A stretch of DNA of 64,000 nt from Bifidobacterium tissieri. Lineage in GTDB: Bacteria > Actinomycetota > Actinomycetes > Actinomycetales > Bifidobacteriaceae. The position numbers were made by a program, and so were the translations under genes. Under the pieces are notes generated by a model, which saw only the letters and a list, made by a program, of their open reading frames with translations, was not told the origin of the DNA and did no database searches. Below are positions 25,976 to 34,443 of this stretch, in pieces (the stretch's first letter is position 1; each line of letters opens with the position of its first letter). The stretch covers positions 248,001 to 312,000 of the forward strand of contig NZ_MWWV01000003.1 of the NCBI RefSeq assembly GCF_002259645.1, given 5' to 3'.

Positions 25976-26752
25976 CTAATTCACATCCTCGCGCCGCGGT
26001 TCCCGTTCGGCCTTGGCCAGTGCCGCGGCGATCGGATCGTTCGAAAAATCATGGCTGCGATAATCCGGATCATCCACCGGCAGATGCTGCACCAGCGTAT
26101 CGAACACCTGACTGAGGATTTCACCGCGCTCGAGCACGGCATCAAGCACATGACCGCCGATCGAATGGTCGTCGGACAGGAAATGCTCGTGGAAGCCGGC
26201 CACGGCCGCGCCATTGAACATGAGCGGCGAAAAGTACCCGAGCATGGTGCCCTTCACGTCGTGTCCGAGGAACATGGCCTGCTGGTCGGCCACCTGCTCC
26301 AGCGTAGGGTAGGGGGCCTGCTGCTTGATCACGGCACGCGTCTTGATGAAACTGAATGTGCCACGCACAATCACGGAGAAGAACGTGTTCGCCCTGCCAT
26401 TGGCCGCCACGATCCTCTTGTTGAGCTCCTCCAGACCGATATCGGCCCGCTCGCACTGGTATTGGAACGCGGCACGATGCACGCTGGCGAACGGCAACGT
26501 GAAATCGTCGGGTACGATTTCCGCTTTGCCGCTTTGCCCCACCTTGTAGGCCACGCCGTCGAGGATGATCAGCTCGCCGTCCAACCCTTCACCGGTACCG
26601 ATGCCGGTATCGCCGTGGGTGAGCAGCTCGCCGATCGTGGTGGTGCCCTCCAGCAGCCCGGGGACGAGTTGCGCGAGCGTGCCGTGCTGGTACAGCACGT
26701 TGGCGTCGCGTTCGGTGATCGGCTTGATGTTCGAAGCATGGGATTGTGTCAC
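25976..26752 (-). CDS. budA: Alpha-acetolactate decarboxylase
   Basis: A cytosolic zinc enzyme of 258 residues that converts 2-acetolactate to (R)-acetoin. LYQHGTLAQLVPGLLEGT and the GELLTHGDTGIGTGEGLDGE block open the protein. The zinc ligands lie in VAGFHEHFLSDDHSIGGHVLD (His-x-His and a later His). The length matches the family. It is monocistronic on the minus strand with no acetolactate synthase or butanediol dehydrogenase nearby. It may divert acetolactate from valine synthesis or help pH balance. The -QSHASNIKP- start has only a weak ribosome binding site. Confidence 0.93.
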   Translation of the reverse strand: MTQSHASNIKPITERDANVLYQHGTLAQLVPGLLEGTTTIGELLTHGDTGIGTGEGLDGELIILDGVAYKVGQSGKAEIVPDDFTLPFASVHRAAFQYQCERADIGLEELNKRIVAANGRANTFFSVIVRGTFSFIKTRAVIKQQAPYPTLEQVADQQAMFLGHDVKGTMLGYFSPLMFNGAAVAGFHEHFLSDDHSIGGHVLDAVLERGEILSQVFDTLVQHLPVDDPDYRSHDFSNDPIAAALAKAEREPRREDVN

Positions 26753-26847
26753 ATTCCAACCCTACGACGAATGCCCGATTCCGGTCCACCCCGTTCCACA
26801 CGATGAGGGGTGTGTCCTGAAGGCCTGACTTCCAATCTGGATCCGTA

Positions 26848-26940
26848 CTTGTGCCTGTTCTGTGTCTATTTGATTTGTGTCTATCTGGCTTGTGCCTGAC
26901 TTGTGTCTATCTGCATTTATCTGACTTGTATTTATCTGCC
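26848..26940. repeat. Short degenerate tandem repeats (TTGTGTCTATCTG family)
   Basis: About four units of 15-26 bp built from ACTTGTGTCTATCTG and ACTTGTGCCTG follow one another between budA and the AbiEi-like gene. There is no coding signal. The T-rich composition differs from the flanks. Confidence 0.65.
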
Positions 26941-27015
26941 CCGACCTGTGTCATCGCCATTCTTGCATCATCGACGGCCGGGCTGTTGGAATCAACGGTT
27001 CCGTCGCCAATCGTG

Positions 27016-27999
27016 TCAAACGATGACATCCGTGGAAACCGCGGAATCCGTGACGCGGGGTACACCCGCCCACTCCAGTTTCCGTACAAGATCGGTCCGT
27101 CGATACGCCTCGACGAACGAGAACCTCACCATTGAGGTCACTGTCATACGAATACGTTCCTCCCGTTCCTTCTCAGCGATGATCGTGTCGGGCAGACTGC
27201 CATTGCGGTACATCGTTTCGTCGCGATATTTGATCCGCCCGTCGAGTTCGGCGACGATGGACCGCCCGTCGCCCGTCCGCCAGAAGAAATCGACGCGATC
27301 AGGATTCCCGTTTTCGTTGACGCATGGCATTGCCACCTGTAACTGCGGTGGTGTGAATCCCTCCTCGATCATTACGGCCAACGCGTATGCCTCGCCGCCG
27401 TTCTCGGTCCTGCCGGACGCGTACTGCAGTGCATGCAGAGCGCGTCGGCGACTGCGTCCCTCTTCGCTGCGGAATATGCGATGCAATTCGTCCAGTGTGA
27501 TGATTCGCTGTCGCAATGCCGATTCGATTATTGGCAGCGCGTCGGGAAACGTCAGCCAGCGAGCGCAGTCGAACATCGTTCTGCCGAGTGTGGTCACGCG
27601 TACGTCGTCCACTATGACGTGTTCGTCGGATCGGAGGTAGTGATTGTGCATGATGTGGTTGCTGCGGACCATGGCGTTGACCGGCATGACTCGGTGTATT
27701 TCCTTCATCTGACGTAGCGAATCGCAGATGCCGTGCATGACCGCTGCAGTCGGGCCGCCGAAGACCCAACGGGGGTGGATCCTTGCCAGTGTGCGGATGT
27801 GGTGCCGGAATCGTTCGATGTGCGGCAACTGCTGCCAGTATTCCGTACGTGCGAAGCACCGTATTCCGACGCGGACGAGTTCTCCGGCGGCTTCCCGTCG
27901 TTGCAACATGCGGCGTTGCGTGTCACTGGTGCTCCAGATGCAGAGTCTGTTGGCTTCCGCCTCGCTGAGGAGCCTGTTGAGTTTGCTGTTCGTTCTCAT
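27016..27999 (-). CDS. AbiEi-like N-terminus with DUF559/Vsr-like nuclease C-terminus
   Basis: A 327-residue protein of unproven function. Residues 1-60 resemble the winged-helix antitoxin start of AbiEi-type proteins. The middle (VFGGPTAAVMHGI, VTTLGRTMFDCARWL) is also AbiEi-like. The C-terminal region has VDFFW followed 13 residues later by AELDGRIKYRD, the Asp...Glu-x-Asp-Gly-x-x-Lys-Tyr pattern of the PD-(D/E)XK nuclease fold seen in DUF559 and Vsr. The usual partner toxin AbiEii is absent. The start at 27999 is chosen because the upstream extension runs into a repeat element. The Gly/Arg-rich protein is probably cytosolic. Defence, regulation or a selfish role are all possible. Confidence 0.6.
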   Translation of the reverse strand: MRTNSKLNRLLSEAEANRLCIWSTSDTQRRMLQRREAAGELVRVGIRCFARTEYWQQLPHIERFRHHIRTLARIHPRWVFGGPTAAVMHGICDSLRQMKEIHRVMPVNAMVRSNHIMHNHYLRSDEHVIVDDVRVTTLGRTMFDCARWLTFPDALPIIESALRQRIITLDELHRIFRSEEGRSRRRALHALQYASGRTENGGEAYALAVMIEEGFTPPQLQVAMPCVNENGNPDRVDFFWRTGDGRSIVAELDGRIKYRDETMYRNGSLPDTIIAEKEREERIRMTVTSMVRFSFVEAYRRTDLVRKLEWAGVPRVTDSAVSTDVIV

Positions 28000-28111
28000 G
28001 CCGCCGACGATATCGGCGTAGGCGTCGAAAAGTCCAGCACAATCAACGAATGTGGTCGAATGTGGGTCCCGCAGGTCTCTGCGGGGTCTCCGTGCGGGCT
28101 CTGCACGCCGG

Positions 28112-28175
28112 TCTGGGTATAACCATGTCATGAAGAGAGGGGAATCGGTGTCTTCGTGACATGGTTATACCCAGA
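28112..28175. repeat. 64-bp palindrome, copy A
   Basis: Two 25-bp arms (28112-28136 and 28151-28175) run from TCTGGGTATAACCATGTCA inwards and pair with a single G/A difference, around a 14-nt centre. Copies of the same length lie at 29716 and 50816. Copy A sits 112 nt upstream of the AbiEi-like gene and immediately left of a 22-bp array. Confidence 0.9.
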
Positions 28176-28545
28176 TTCGTTGTTATGAGCCGGTTTGGCC
28201 CAGAGATATTCGACCGGGTTGACCCAGAAGGTTGGGTTGATGTCCGGTTATGCCCAGATTCCTGTCTCGGTATACCCAGAGCGATGTCTTGGAACACCCA
28301 GATTCCTGTCCTGATATACCCAGACCGCTGTCCCGAAATACCAAGACTCCAGTGCTCATATACTCAGATGCACGAGACGGCCGTCCAGAATCTCTTTTTG
28401 ATCCGACCGCATATCCGGATATACCCAAGCTCTTGTCCTGCATATATCCCGTATAATCTCGATCTCTATTCCTGATACATCCAGATCGGTGTCTGGACAT
28501 CCCCAGATCGGTGTTCAGATATCTCGGATTATGTCTGGAATGATC
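28170..28545. repeat. 22-bp iteron-like array A
   Basis: The core TATACCCAGA is followed by a 12-nt variable spacer of the type TTCCTGTCCTGA. CCCAGA starts at 28170, 28199, 28223, 28253, 28275, 28297 and 28319. The 22-bp step then continues in weaker form near 28341, 28363 and 28385, and again near 28424, 28446, 28481 and 28503. The first 83 bp (28170-28252) match the equivalent part of array B with about 8 differences in 77 positions. The period is two helical turns. Open frames through it simply translate the repeat. Confidence 0.85.
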
Positions 28546-28746
28546 GAGATCCTAGGACTGATGCGCCGGGGGAATTTCAGCAGACTGTTCATGACGTTGA
28601 TCCATCCCCCCTCAAATAACGGCGGCATGTCTGCTGCCAGACATGAAATGGTCCGGTCGATCTCGGCATCCCCATTCACTTCGTAGTAGTTGGCGCATGC
28701 AAGGAGAGACGTCATGGACGGATGTTTCGGACCGCAGAATCGTATA
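28546..28746. other. Gap between array A and the ywiC-like gene
   Basis: CATGTCTG (28625-28632) is inverted at 28637-28644 with a 4-nt loop and may end the ywiC-like transcript, which arrives on the minus strand. No gene is seen. Confidence 0.45.
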
Positions 28747-29649
28747 TCAGCCGACCATCGCAGGGACGGTAATGATCACCACGACAAAGGTCATGAGAAT
28801 GGTGACGAGTTCGGTCATGCCCACGATGACGGGTTTCGTCTTCCGTCGTCGATCGACCAACGGAAGAATAATCGAACGGGCCAGCAGCATCAGACCCATG
28901 CCGCACAGCCATGGGTCGGTCAGGAATCCTCCGACGACGAGACACATATGCCATATCCAAGACGCGAACAGATACGCGCGATTGCCGCGCTCGCGGATCA
29001 TGGTTTTGACGAACAGCACAGATCCGAATTCATAGAGAGCGAGGATGAGCGCGGCGATCATTCCGTCCGCCGGCAATGGGGGAGATGTCCATTGACTGGC
29101 GACCAGACTCGTCCATGACGAGCCGTTGGGTGCCGCGGGACCGATCCAGCAGATGATGACGGTCATGCAGCAGGCGGCGAGTATGACGACGATGTTCGCC
29201 CAGATCGAGCGTTCCTGACGACGTTTTGCGGCCACGAATGACAATAGGGCGAGCACAGCGAGCGGGGGTGCCCACAGCAGGACATCTGGATGCGCGATGA
29301 CGAACGGTATACCGATCACGGCAAGAACCGCCGTATACAGGATCGTTGGCGGCAGATATCGGCGTGAATACCGGGATTTGAGCCAACGTGCGGTCGTGTA
29401 TTGCACGCAATAACAGAGTATCCAACAGATCAACAGCCAGATGGTGGTGACGTTTGCTCCGGCGAGCACCACGCCGGCCAGTGCGGGGATGATCGCCATG
29501 GCCCAGGCTCCCGGCTGCGATGGAATCCAGTCGCGTACGGTGAGTGGTTTGAGTGGTTTGGGTGTACTCGGCTTATGGTGTGACGGCTGCGGGAGTGACG
29601 GCTGTGCCGGCGGGTTCTGGTTCTGAGCGTTGGCTGCGGAATCTGACAT
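28747..29649 (-). CDS. YwiC-like membrane protein
   Basis: An integral membrane protein of 300 residues and unknown function. The N-terminal 40 residues are Pro/Ser/Gln-rich and cytosolic. PSQPGAWAMAIIPALAGVVL is the family opening block, in which most members have HGAW. Eight to nine TM segments follow (CWILCYCVQYTTARWLKSRYSRRY between TM2 and TM3 is the polar loop). The family name comes from B. subtilis YwiC, near nitrate respiration genes, but no such genes are here. The gene is alone and lies between repeat copies A and B, both on the same strand orientation. Confidence 0.75.
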   Translation of the reverse strand: MSDSAANAQNQNPPAQPSLPQPSHHKPSTPKPLKPLTVRDWIPSQPGAWAMAIIPALAGVVLAGANVTTIWLLICWILCYCVQYTTARWLKSRYSRRYLPPTILYTAVLAVIGIPFVIAHPDVLLWAPPLAVLALLSFVAAKRRQERSIWANIVVILAACCMTVIICWIGPAAPNGSSWTSLVASQWTSPPLPADGMIAALILALYEFGSVLFVKTMIRERGNRAYLFASWIWHMCLVVGGFLTDPWLCGMGLMLLARSIILPLVDRRRKTKPVIVGMTELVTILMTFVVVIITVPAMVG

Positions 29650-29715
29650 GTCCCCAACCGTAGGCCATATTCCCTAACCGGTCCAGACTCGTCCGGGATG
29701 GTATCTGCAGACGGT

Positions 29716-29779
29716 TCTGGGCATAACCATGTCACGAAGACACCACATTCCCCCTCCTCATGACATGGTTTTACCCAGA
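29716..29779. repeat. 64-bp palindrome, copy B
   Basis: The arms are 29716-29740 and 29755-29779, about 21 of 25 pairs matching. The central 14 nt resemble the reverse complement of copy A's centre. It lies upstream of the ywiC-like start and immediately left of array B. Confidence 0.88.
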
Positions 29780-30040
29780 TTCGTTGTTATGACCCGGTTT
29801 GACCCAGAGATATTCGACAGGTTTGACCCAGAAGGTTGGGCTGGTGTCCGGGTATACCCAGACACCAGTCCCGGTATACCCAGATTCATGTCTTGATATA
29901 CCCAGATTGATGTCCGGATATACCCGGAGATGTGTGATGGTCGCATGGGAATCATTCCCTGACGTGGCCGGGTGTCCGGGTATACACAGATTTCTGTCCT
30001 GAAAAACCCAGATCGGTGGTAGAGCACACCTAAGAATCTG
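29774..30040. repeat. 22-bp iteron-like array B
   Basis: After the same 83-bp step as in array A, CCCAGA or close variants recur at 29857, 29879, 29901, 29923, 29985, 30007 and 30029, a 22-bp step with one gap of 62. Weaker copies (such as TTCCAGATCGGTGCTCG near 30127) can be followed to about 30425. The consensus is as in array A. Confidence 0.82.
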
Positions 30041-30480
30041 TCCTGCTGCACCGGGAAGTGCGGCATAGGAAGAATCCTTTCCTTGGTGTGCCCGATGCGG
30101 GTATGTCGTTTTGCGGTCCTGGACCTTCCAGATCGGTGCTCGATGTCGGCATTGTGATCCGGGGATACCGATTAAGGTCTTGATATGCCCGGATCGGCTA
30201 GGGCACACCTGGGGAATGATCCTGCGCTTGGGATGGTGTCCGGACATCTCGGTTGAGATGTGCGGACTTGGAAAGTCGTGTAACGCCCGGAAGTGTGGAT
30301 GGGTCGTCCGGGGCCTTATTATCTATAGATTACTTATGCGCTCCGATGCCGGAATAGGCCGGATTGATATTGTGAAGCACTCAGATCTGTTCAAATATGC
30401 CTAGATCGAGGTTAGGTAATATTCAGATGACAGATAATTTCAGTCCCGAGGACTTCAACAGATATCTTGGACAGATGACG
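30041..30480. other. Decayed continuation of array B, no gene
   Basis: Scattered words of the 22-bp repeat (CTGCACCGGGAAG, GATATGCCCGGATCGG, AATATGCCTAGATCG) remain, but spacing is lost. There is no credible coding region. Confidence 0.45.
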
Positions 30481-30730
30481 GTGGTCGGGCCGAATAGTAC
30501 CGCTAAGCCGTGAAGCGGACGATCCGGTGGATTGTCCGTAGGCGATGCGAGCGCGATTGACGAGCGCGAGGCCTTGGAAAATCAAGCATGAGGGCGTGCG
30601 ACACGTCTGCTGAGCCGTTGGGAGACAGTCCGGTGGACTGTCGAGTAGGCTCAGGTGGAGCGATCCCGGCGGATCGCGGAGCCTGATGGGAATGCGGCAA
30701 ATCCGGGCGCGACACGCCCGGATTTTCCTA
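30480..30730 (+). other. Hairpin-rich element upstream of the S10 cluster, candidate structured RNA
   Basis: Four strong hairpins occur in order. 30516-30538 is 10 bp with one G-U, loop GGT. 30624-30642 is 8 bp, loop GGT. 30660-30677 is 7 bp and enclosed by AGGCTC/GAGCCT at 30647-30652 and 30679-30684. 30699-30725 is 11 bp, loop CGACA. The first two share the apical word TCCGGTGGA. The last is terminator-like. All frames contain stops. It could be a small RNA, a decayed mobile element or a dispersed intergenic repeat. Confidence 0.5.
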
Positions 30731-30965
30731 GGGCAGGGTTTGTGCTTTAATAAAGAAGTTGCCTGTTTTTGGGCTCGCAAAATTGTTTATTCAAAAGCGA
30801 GCATGGCACGGAGATCCACACATTTGAATGGGTTTTCGCATGGCCATGCACTGATACGGTTAGGCCGCTTCATGGGAAGGGATTCCGAAGTGGGCCGCGC
30901 CTTGACGTGCCCTAGAGAAACAGGCTGGTAATAGTCAAGAAATTCGCAAGAAAGGGCGGACGGCA
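30731..30965 (+). promoter_or_regulatory. Leader of the S10 ribosomal cluster
   Basis: TTGACG at 30902-30907 could be a -35 element, but no well-spaced -10 box follows. The promoter may lie further upstream near 30750-30800, where the sequence is AT-rich. AAAGGG precedes rpsJ. I cannot place the start site. Confidence 0.35.
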
Positions 30966-31274
30966 ATGGCGGGACAGAAAATCCGCATCAGGCTTAAGTC
31001 CTATGACCATGAGGTCATCGACCAGTCGGCGAAGAAAATCGTCGAGACGGTCACGAACGCGGGCGCAACCGTAGTTGGCCCGGTTCCTCTGCCGACCGAG
31101 AAGAACGTGTTTGTCGTTATCCGTTCTCCTCACAAGTACAAGGATTCCCGCGAGCACTTCGAGATGCGCACCCACAAGCGCCTCATTGACATCGTTGACC
31201 CGACGCCTAAGGCTGTCGACTCTCTGATGCGTCTCGACCTGCCGGCGGACGTGAACATCGAGATCAAGCTGTAA
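30966..31274 (+). CDS. rpsJ: 30S ribosomal protein S10
   Basis: A 102-residue small-subunit protein that also binds NusB in antitermination complexes. [20 protein letters not shown] and the C-terminal [12 protein letters not shown] identify it. It is the first gene of the S10 cluster, 17 nt before rplC. Confidence 0.98.
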   Translation: MAGQKIRIRLKSYDHEVIDQSAKKIVETVTNAGATVVGPVPLPTEKNVFVVIRSPHKYKDSREHFEMRTHKRLIDIVDPTPKAVDSLMRLDLPADVNIEIKL

Positions 31275-31291
31275 GGGAGGAGGGGACCGTC

Positions 31292-31939
31292 ATGAGCAAC
31301 AACATCAAGAACGCGCTGCTGGGCAAGAAGCTCGGCATGTCTCAGGTGTGGGACGAAAACGGCTTCTTCGTGCCCGTCACGCTGGTGGATGTCTCCACCA
31401 ACGTGGTTACGGCTGTTAAGACCGAGGAAACCGACGGCTACAAGGCCGTGCAGATCGGCTACGGCCAGATCGATCCGACCAAGGTGACCAAGCCGCTCGC
31501 CGGTCACTTCGCCAAGGCCGGTGTGACCCCGCGTCGTCACCTGGTGGAGTTCCGCACGGAGGAAGCTGAAGACTTCCAGCCGGGCCAGGAGCTGACCGCC
31601 GAGGTGTTCGCCGAGGGCTCCAAGGTCGACGTCACCGGCACCACCAAGGGTAAGGGCTTCGCCGGTACCATCAAGCGTTGGGGATTCAAGTCCTACCGCC
31701 GTACTCACGGTTCTCACAAGAACGAGCGCCGTCCCGGCTCCGTCGGTGCATGCGCCACCCCGGGCCGCATCCTCAAGGGCAAGCGCATGGCCGGTCGTAT
31801 GGGCCATGTCACCAACACCACGCTGAACCTGACCGTCGTCTCCTCTGACGTCGAGAACGGCATCATCGCCATCAAGGGCGCCATCCCCGGCCCCAAGGGC
31901 GCTATCGTCGTGGTTCGTTCCGCAGTGAAGGGAGCCTGA
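31292..31939 (+). CDS. rplC: 50S ribosomal protein L3
   Basis: A 215-residue protein that initiates large-subunit assembly and lines the peptidyl transferase centre. [16 protein letters not shown] starts it. [24 protein letters not shown] is the extended loop reaching the A-site. 5 nt separate it from rplD. Confidence 0.98.
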   Translation: MSNNIKNALLGKKLGMSQVWDENGFFVPVTLVDVSTNVVTAVKTEETDGYKAVQIGYGQIDPTKVTKPLAGHFAKAGVTPRRHLVEFRTEEAEDFQPGQELTAEVFAEGSKVDVTGTTKGKGFAGTIKRWGFKSYRRTHGSHKNERRPGSVGACATPGRILKGKRMAGRMGHVTNTTLNLTVVSSDVENGIIAIKGAIPGPKGAIVVVRSAVKGA

Positions 31940-31944
31940 TCATC

Positions 31945-32604
31945 ATGGCTATTTCTCTGAACATCACTAGCGCTGAAGGCCAGAACGGCACCGTCGAAGC
32001 TCCTGAGGAACTGTTCGGCATTTCCGCTGAGGAAGTGCGCAACCACATTCCGCTGGTGCACCAGGTTGTCATCGCACAGCTCGCGGCCGCCCGTCAGGGC
32101 ACTCACGCCACGAAGAACCGTGCGAAGATCTCCGGCGGTGGCAAGAAGCCGTGGAAGCAGAAGGGCACCGGTCGTGCTCGTCAGGGCTCCATCCGCGCCC
32201 CGCAGTGGGCTCACGGCGCCATCGCCCACGGTCCGCAGCCGCGCGATTACTCGCAGCGCACCCCCAAGAAGATGAAGGCCGCCGCCCTTCGCTACATGCT
32301 CTCCGATCGCGCCAACGCCGGTCGCGTGCATGTCGTGAACTTCGGCATCGGCGAGACCCCGTCCACCAAGGCCGCCAAGGCCGTTCTGGATCCGGTCGTC
32401 GCGAACCGCTTCACCACCATCGTGTTCTCCCGCGAGAACATCAACGAGTGGCTGTCGGTCCGCAACCTCGCCTACGTGCACCCCATCTTCGCCGATCAGC
32501 TCAACACCTATGATGTGGTGACCGCTGAGGACGTCGTCTTCACCAAGGAAGGCTTCGAGGCTTTTGTTGCCGCGAAGACCGGCAAGGCTGAGAAGGAGGC
32601 CTGA
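31945..32604 (+). CDS. rplD: 50S ribosomal protein L4
   Basis: A 219-residue protein of the peptide exit tunnel. [32 protein letters not shown] is the tunnel loop. In E. coli L4 represses the S10 operon through its leader; the leader here shows no recognisable homologue of that structure. 5 nt to rplW. Confidence 0.98.
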   Translation: MAISLNITSAEGQNGTVEAPEELFGISAEEVRNHIPLVHQVVIAQLAAARQGTHATKNRAKISGGGKKPWKQKGTGRARQGSIRAPQWAHGAIAHGPQPRDYSQRTPKKMKAAALRYMLSDRANAGRVHVVNFGIGETPSTKAAKAVLDPVVANRFTTIVFSRENINEWLSVRNLAYVHPIFADQLNTYDVVTAEDVVFTKEGFEAFVAAKTGKAEKEA

Positions 32605-32609
32605 TTCCA

Positions 32610-32906
32610 ATGGCAGCAATTCACAAGCCCGCACACGACATCATCATCAAGCCTGTCGTCTCTGAGAAGAGCTACGCCAACTCCGACATGGGCCAGTACA
32701 CCTTCGTGGTGGCCCCGAACGCGAACAAGGTGCAGATCAAGCAGGCTATCGAGCAGATCTTCAATGTCAAGGTGACGAACGTCAACACCCTCAACCGCGC
32801 CGGCAAGCGCGTCCGTACCCGTGCAGGCTTCGGCCAGCGCGTGAACGAGAAGCGCGCCATCGTTACCGTCGCCGAGGGCCAGACCATCGACATCTTTGGT
32901 AACTGA
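32610..32906 (+). CDS. rplW: 50S ribosomal protein L23
   Basis: A 98-residue protein at the tunnel exit, the docking point for trigger factor and [23 protein letters not shown] and [13 protein letters not shown] are diagnostic. 30 nt to rplB. Confidence 0.98.
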   Translation: MAAIHKPAHDIIIKPVVSEKSYANSDMGQYTFVVAPNANKVQIKQAIEQIFNVKVTNVNTLNRAGKRVRTRAGFGQRVNEKRAIVTVAEGQTIDIFGN

Positions 32907-32936
32907 AGGCTAGCCGAGAAAGTTAGGAACTAAATT

Positions 32937-33767
32937 ATGGCTATCCGTACATACAAGCCGACGTCTGCAGGCCGTCGCAACGCCTCCGTTTCGGATTTCT
33001 CCGAGATCACGCGTTCCACGCCTGAGAAGTCGCTGGTCCGCAAGCTGAGCAAGACCGGTGGTCGTAACTCCTACGGCCGCATGACCTCCCGCCATCGCGG
33101 CGGCGGTCACAAGCGCCAGTACCGTCTCATCGACTTCCGTCGCTGGGACAAGGACGGCGTGCCCGCCAAGGTCGCCGAGATCGAATACGATCCGAACCGT
33201 TCCGCTCGCATCGCCCTGCTGCACTACGCAGATGGCGAGAAGCGTTACATCATCGCCCCCGAGGGCGTCAAGCAGGGTGACCGCATAGAGACCGGCGAGA
33301 ACGCCGATATCAAGCCGGGCAACAACCTGCCGCTGAAGAACATCCCGACCGGTACCGTGGTGCACGCCATCGAGCTGCGCCCGCTGGGTGGCGCGAAGAT
33401 CGCCCGCTCCGCCGGTGCCGCCGTGCAGCTCGTCGCCAAGGACGGTGCCTACGCCCAGCTGCGTATGCCGTCCGGAGAAATCCGTAACGTCGACGCTCGC
33501 TGCCGTGCAACCGTCGGTGAGGTGGGCAACTCCGAGCACGCCAACATCGAGCTCGGTAAGGCCGGTCGTGCCCGCTGGATGGGCAAGCGCCCGATCACCC
33601 GTGGTGAGTCCATGAACCCGGTCGATCACCCGCACGGTGGTCGTACTCGTGGTGGCAAGCCGCCGGTGTCTCCGTGGGGCAAGGGCGAGGTTCGTACTCG
33701 TCGCCCGAAGAAGGCTTCGAACAAGATGATTGTTCGTCGTCGTCCGTCCGGCAAGAACCGCAAGTAA
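32937..33767 (+). CDS. rplB: 50S ribosomal protein L2
   Basis: A 276-residue protein needed for subunit joining and peptidyl transfer. [22 protein letters not shown] and [24 protein letters not shown] include the conserved His of the C-terminal loop. 15 nt to rpsS. Confidence 0.98.
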   Translation: MAIRTYKPTSAGRRNASVSDFSEITRSTPEKSLVRKLSKTGGRNSYGRMTSRHRGGGHKRQYRLIDFRRWDKDGVPAKVAEIEYDPNRSARIALLHYADGEKRYIIAPEGVKQGDRIETGENADIKPGNNLPLKNIPTGTVVHAIELRPLGGAKIARSAGAAVQLVAKDGAYAQLRMPSGEIRNVDARCRATVGEVGNSEHANIELGKAGRARWMGKRPITRGESMNPVDHPHGGRTRGGKPPVSPWGKGEVRTRRPKKASNKMIVRRRPSGKNRK

Positions 33768-33782
33768 GGGAGTGTCGAAAAG

Positions 33783-34061
33783 ATGACTCGTAGCATCAAG
33801 AAGGGCCCCTTCGTCGACGCCCATTTGCAGAAGAAGGTCGACGAGCAGAACGAGAAGGGCACCAAGAACGTCATCAAGACGTGGTCCCGCCGTTCGATGA
33901 TCACCCCTGATTTCATCGGACACACGTTCGCAGTCCACGATGGCCGCAAGCACGTCCCGGTGTTCGTCACCGAGGCCATGGTCGGTCATAAGCTCGGTGA
34001 GTTCGCCCCCACGCGCACCTTCAAGGGTCACGTGAAGGACGACAAGAAGGCACGCCGCTAA
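33783..34061 (+). CDS. rpsS: 30S ribosomal protein S19
   Basis: A 92-residue head protein that complexes with S13. [17 protein letters not shown] and [31 protein letters not shown] are typical. 22 nt to rplV. Confidence 0.98.
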   Translation: MTRSIKKGPFVDAHLQKKVDEQNEKGTKNVIKTWSRRSMITPDFIGHTFAVHDGRKHVPVFVTEAMVGHKLGEFAPTRTFKGHVKDDKKARR

Positions 34062-34083
34062 AGGCGAGGAGAGTAAAGACGTT

Positions 34084-34443
34084 ATGGAAGCTAAAGCAAT
34101 CGCTCGTCACGTCCGCGTGACGCCGCGCAAGGCTCGCCGCGTCGTCGACCTCATCCGAGGCAAGCAGGCGACCGAAGCGGTGACCATCCTCAAGTTCGCT
34201 CCGCAGGACGCGGCCCTTCCGGTCCGCAAGGTTCTGGAGAGCGCCATCGCCAACGCCCGCGTGAAGGCCGACAAGGCCGGCGAAGCGTTCCGCGAGAACG
34301 ATCTGGTGGTTAAGGAAACGTTCGTCGACGAGGGCGTTACCATGAAGCGATTCCGCGCACGTGCCCAGGGCCGTGCCGCTCGCATCAACAAGCGCACCAG
34401 CCACATCACGGTTATCGTCGCCGACAAGGAAGGAGCCCGATAA
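34084..34443 (+). CDS. rplV: 50S ribosomal protein L22
   Basis: A 119-residue tunnel protein whose hairpin tip (around [19 protein letters not shown]) is a macrolide resistance site in other bacteria. Its stop overlaps the rpsC start by one base (TAATG), so the two are probably translationally coupled. Confidence 0.98.
   Translation: MEAKAIARHVRVTPRKARRVVDLIRGKQATEAVTILKFAPQDAALPVRKVLESAIANARVKADKAGEAFRENDLVVKETFVDEGVTMKRFRARAQGRAARINKRTSHITVIVADKEGAR

Noticed and set aside
28000-28131. N-terminal extension of the AbiEi-like gene to 28131
   Set aside because: The extra 44 codons enter the 64-bp palindrome copy A, and their peptide is repeat-derived.
28161-28475. Open frames through array A and array B (also 29758-30247)
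   Set aside because: They translate the 22-bp repeat (YTQ, IPR, YPD words) and have no starts or families.
28170-30040. CRISPR array at the 22-bp repeats
   Set aside because: Units are repeated over their whole length with degenerate spacers of only 12 nt and no cas genes. A CRISPR needs near-identical repeats and unique spacers of about 30 nt.
30902-30935. TTGACG as S10 promoter
   Set aside because: No acceptable -10 box lies 16-18 bp downstream (nearest TAATAG is 21 bp away), so I did not call it a promoter.
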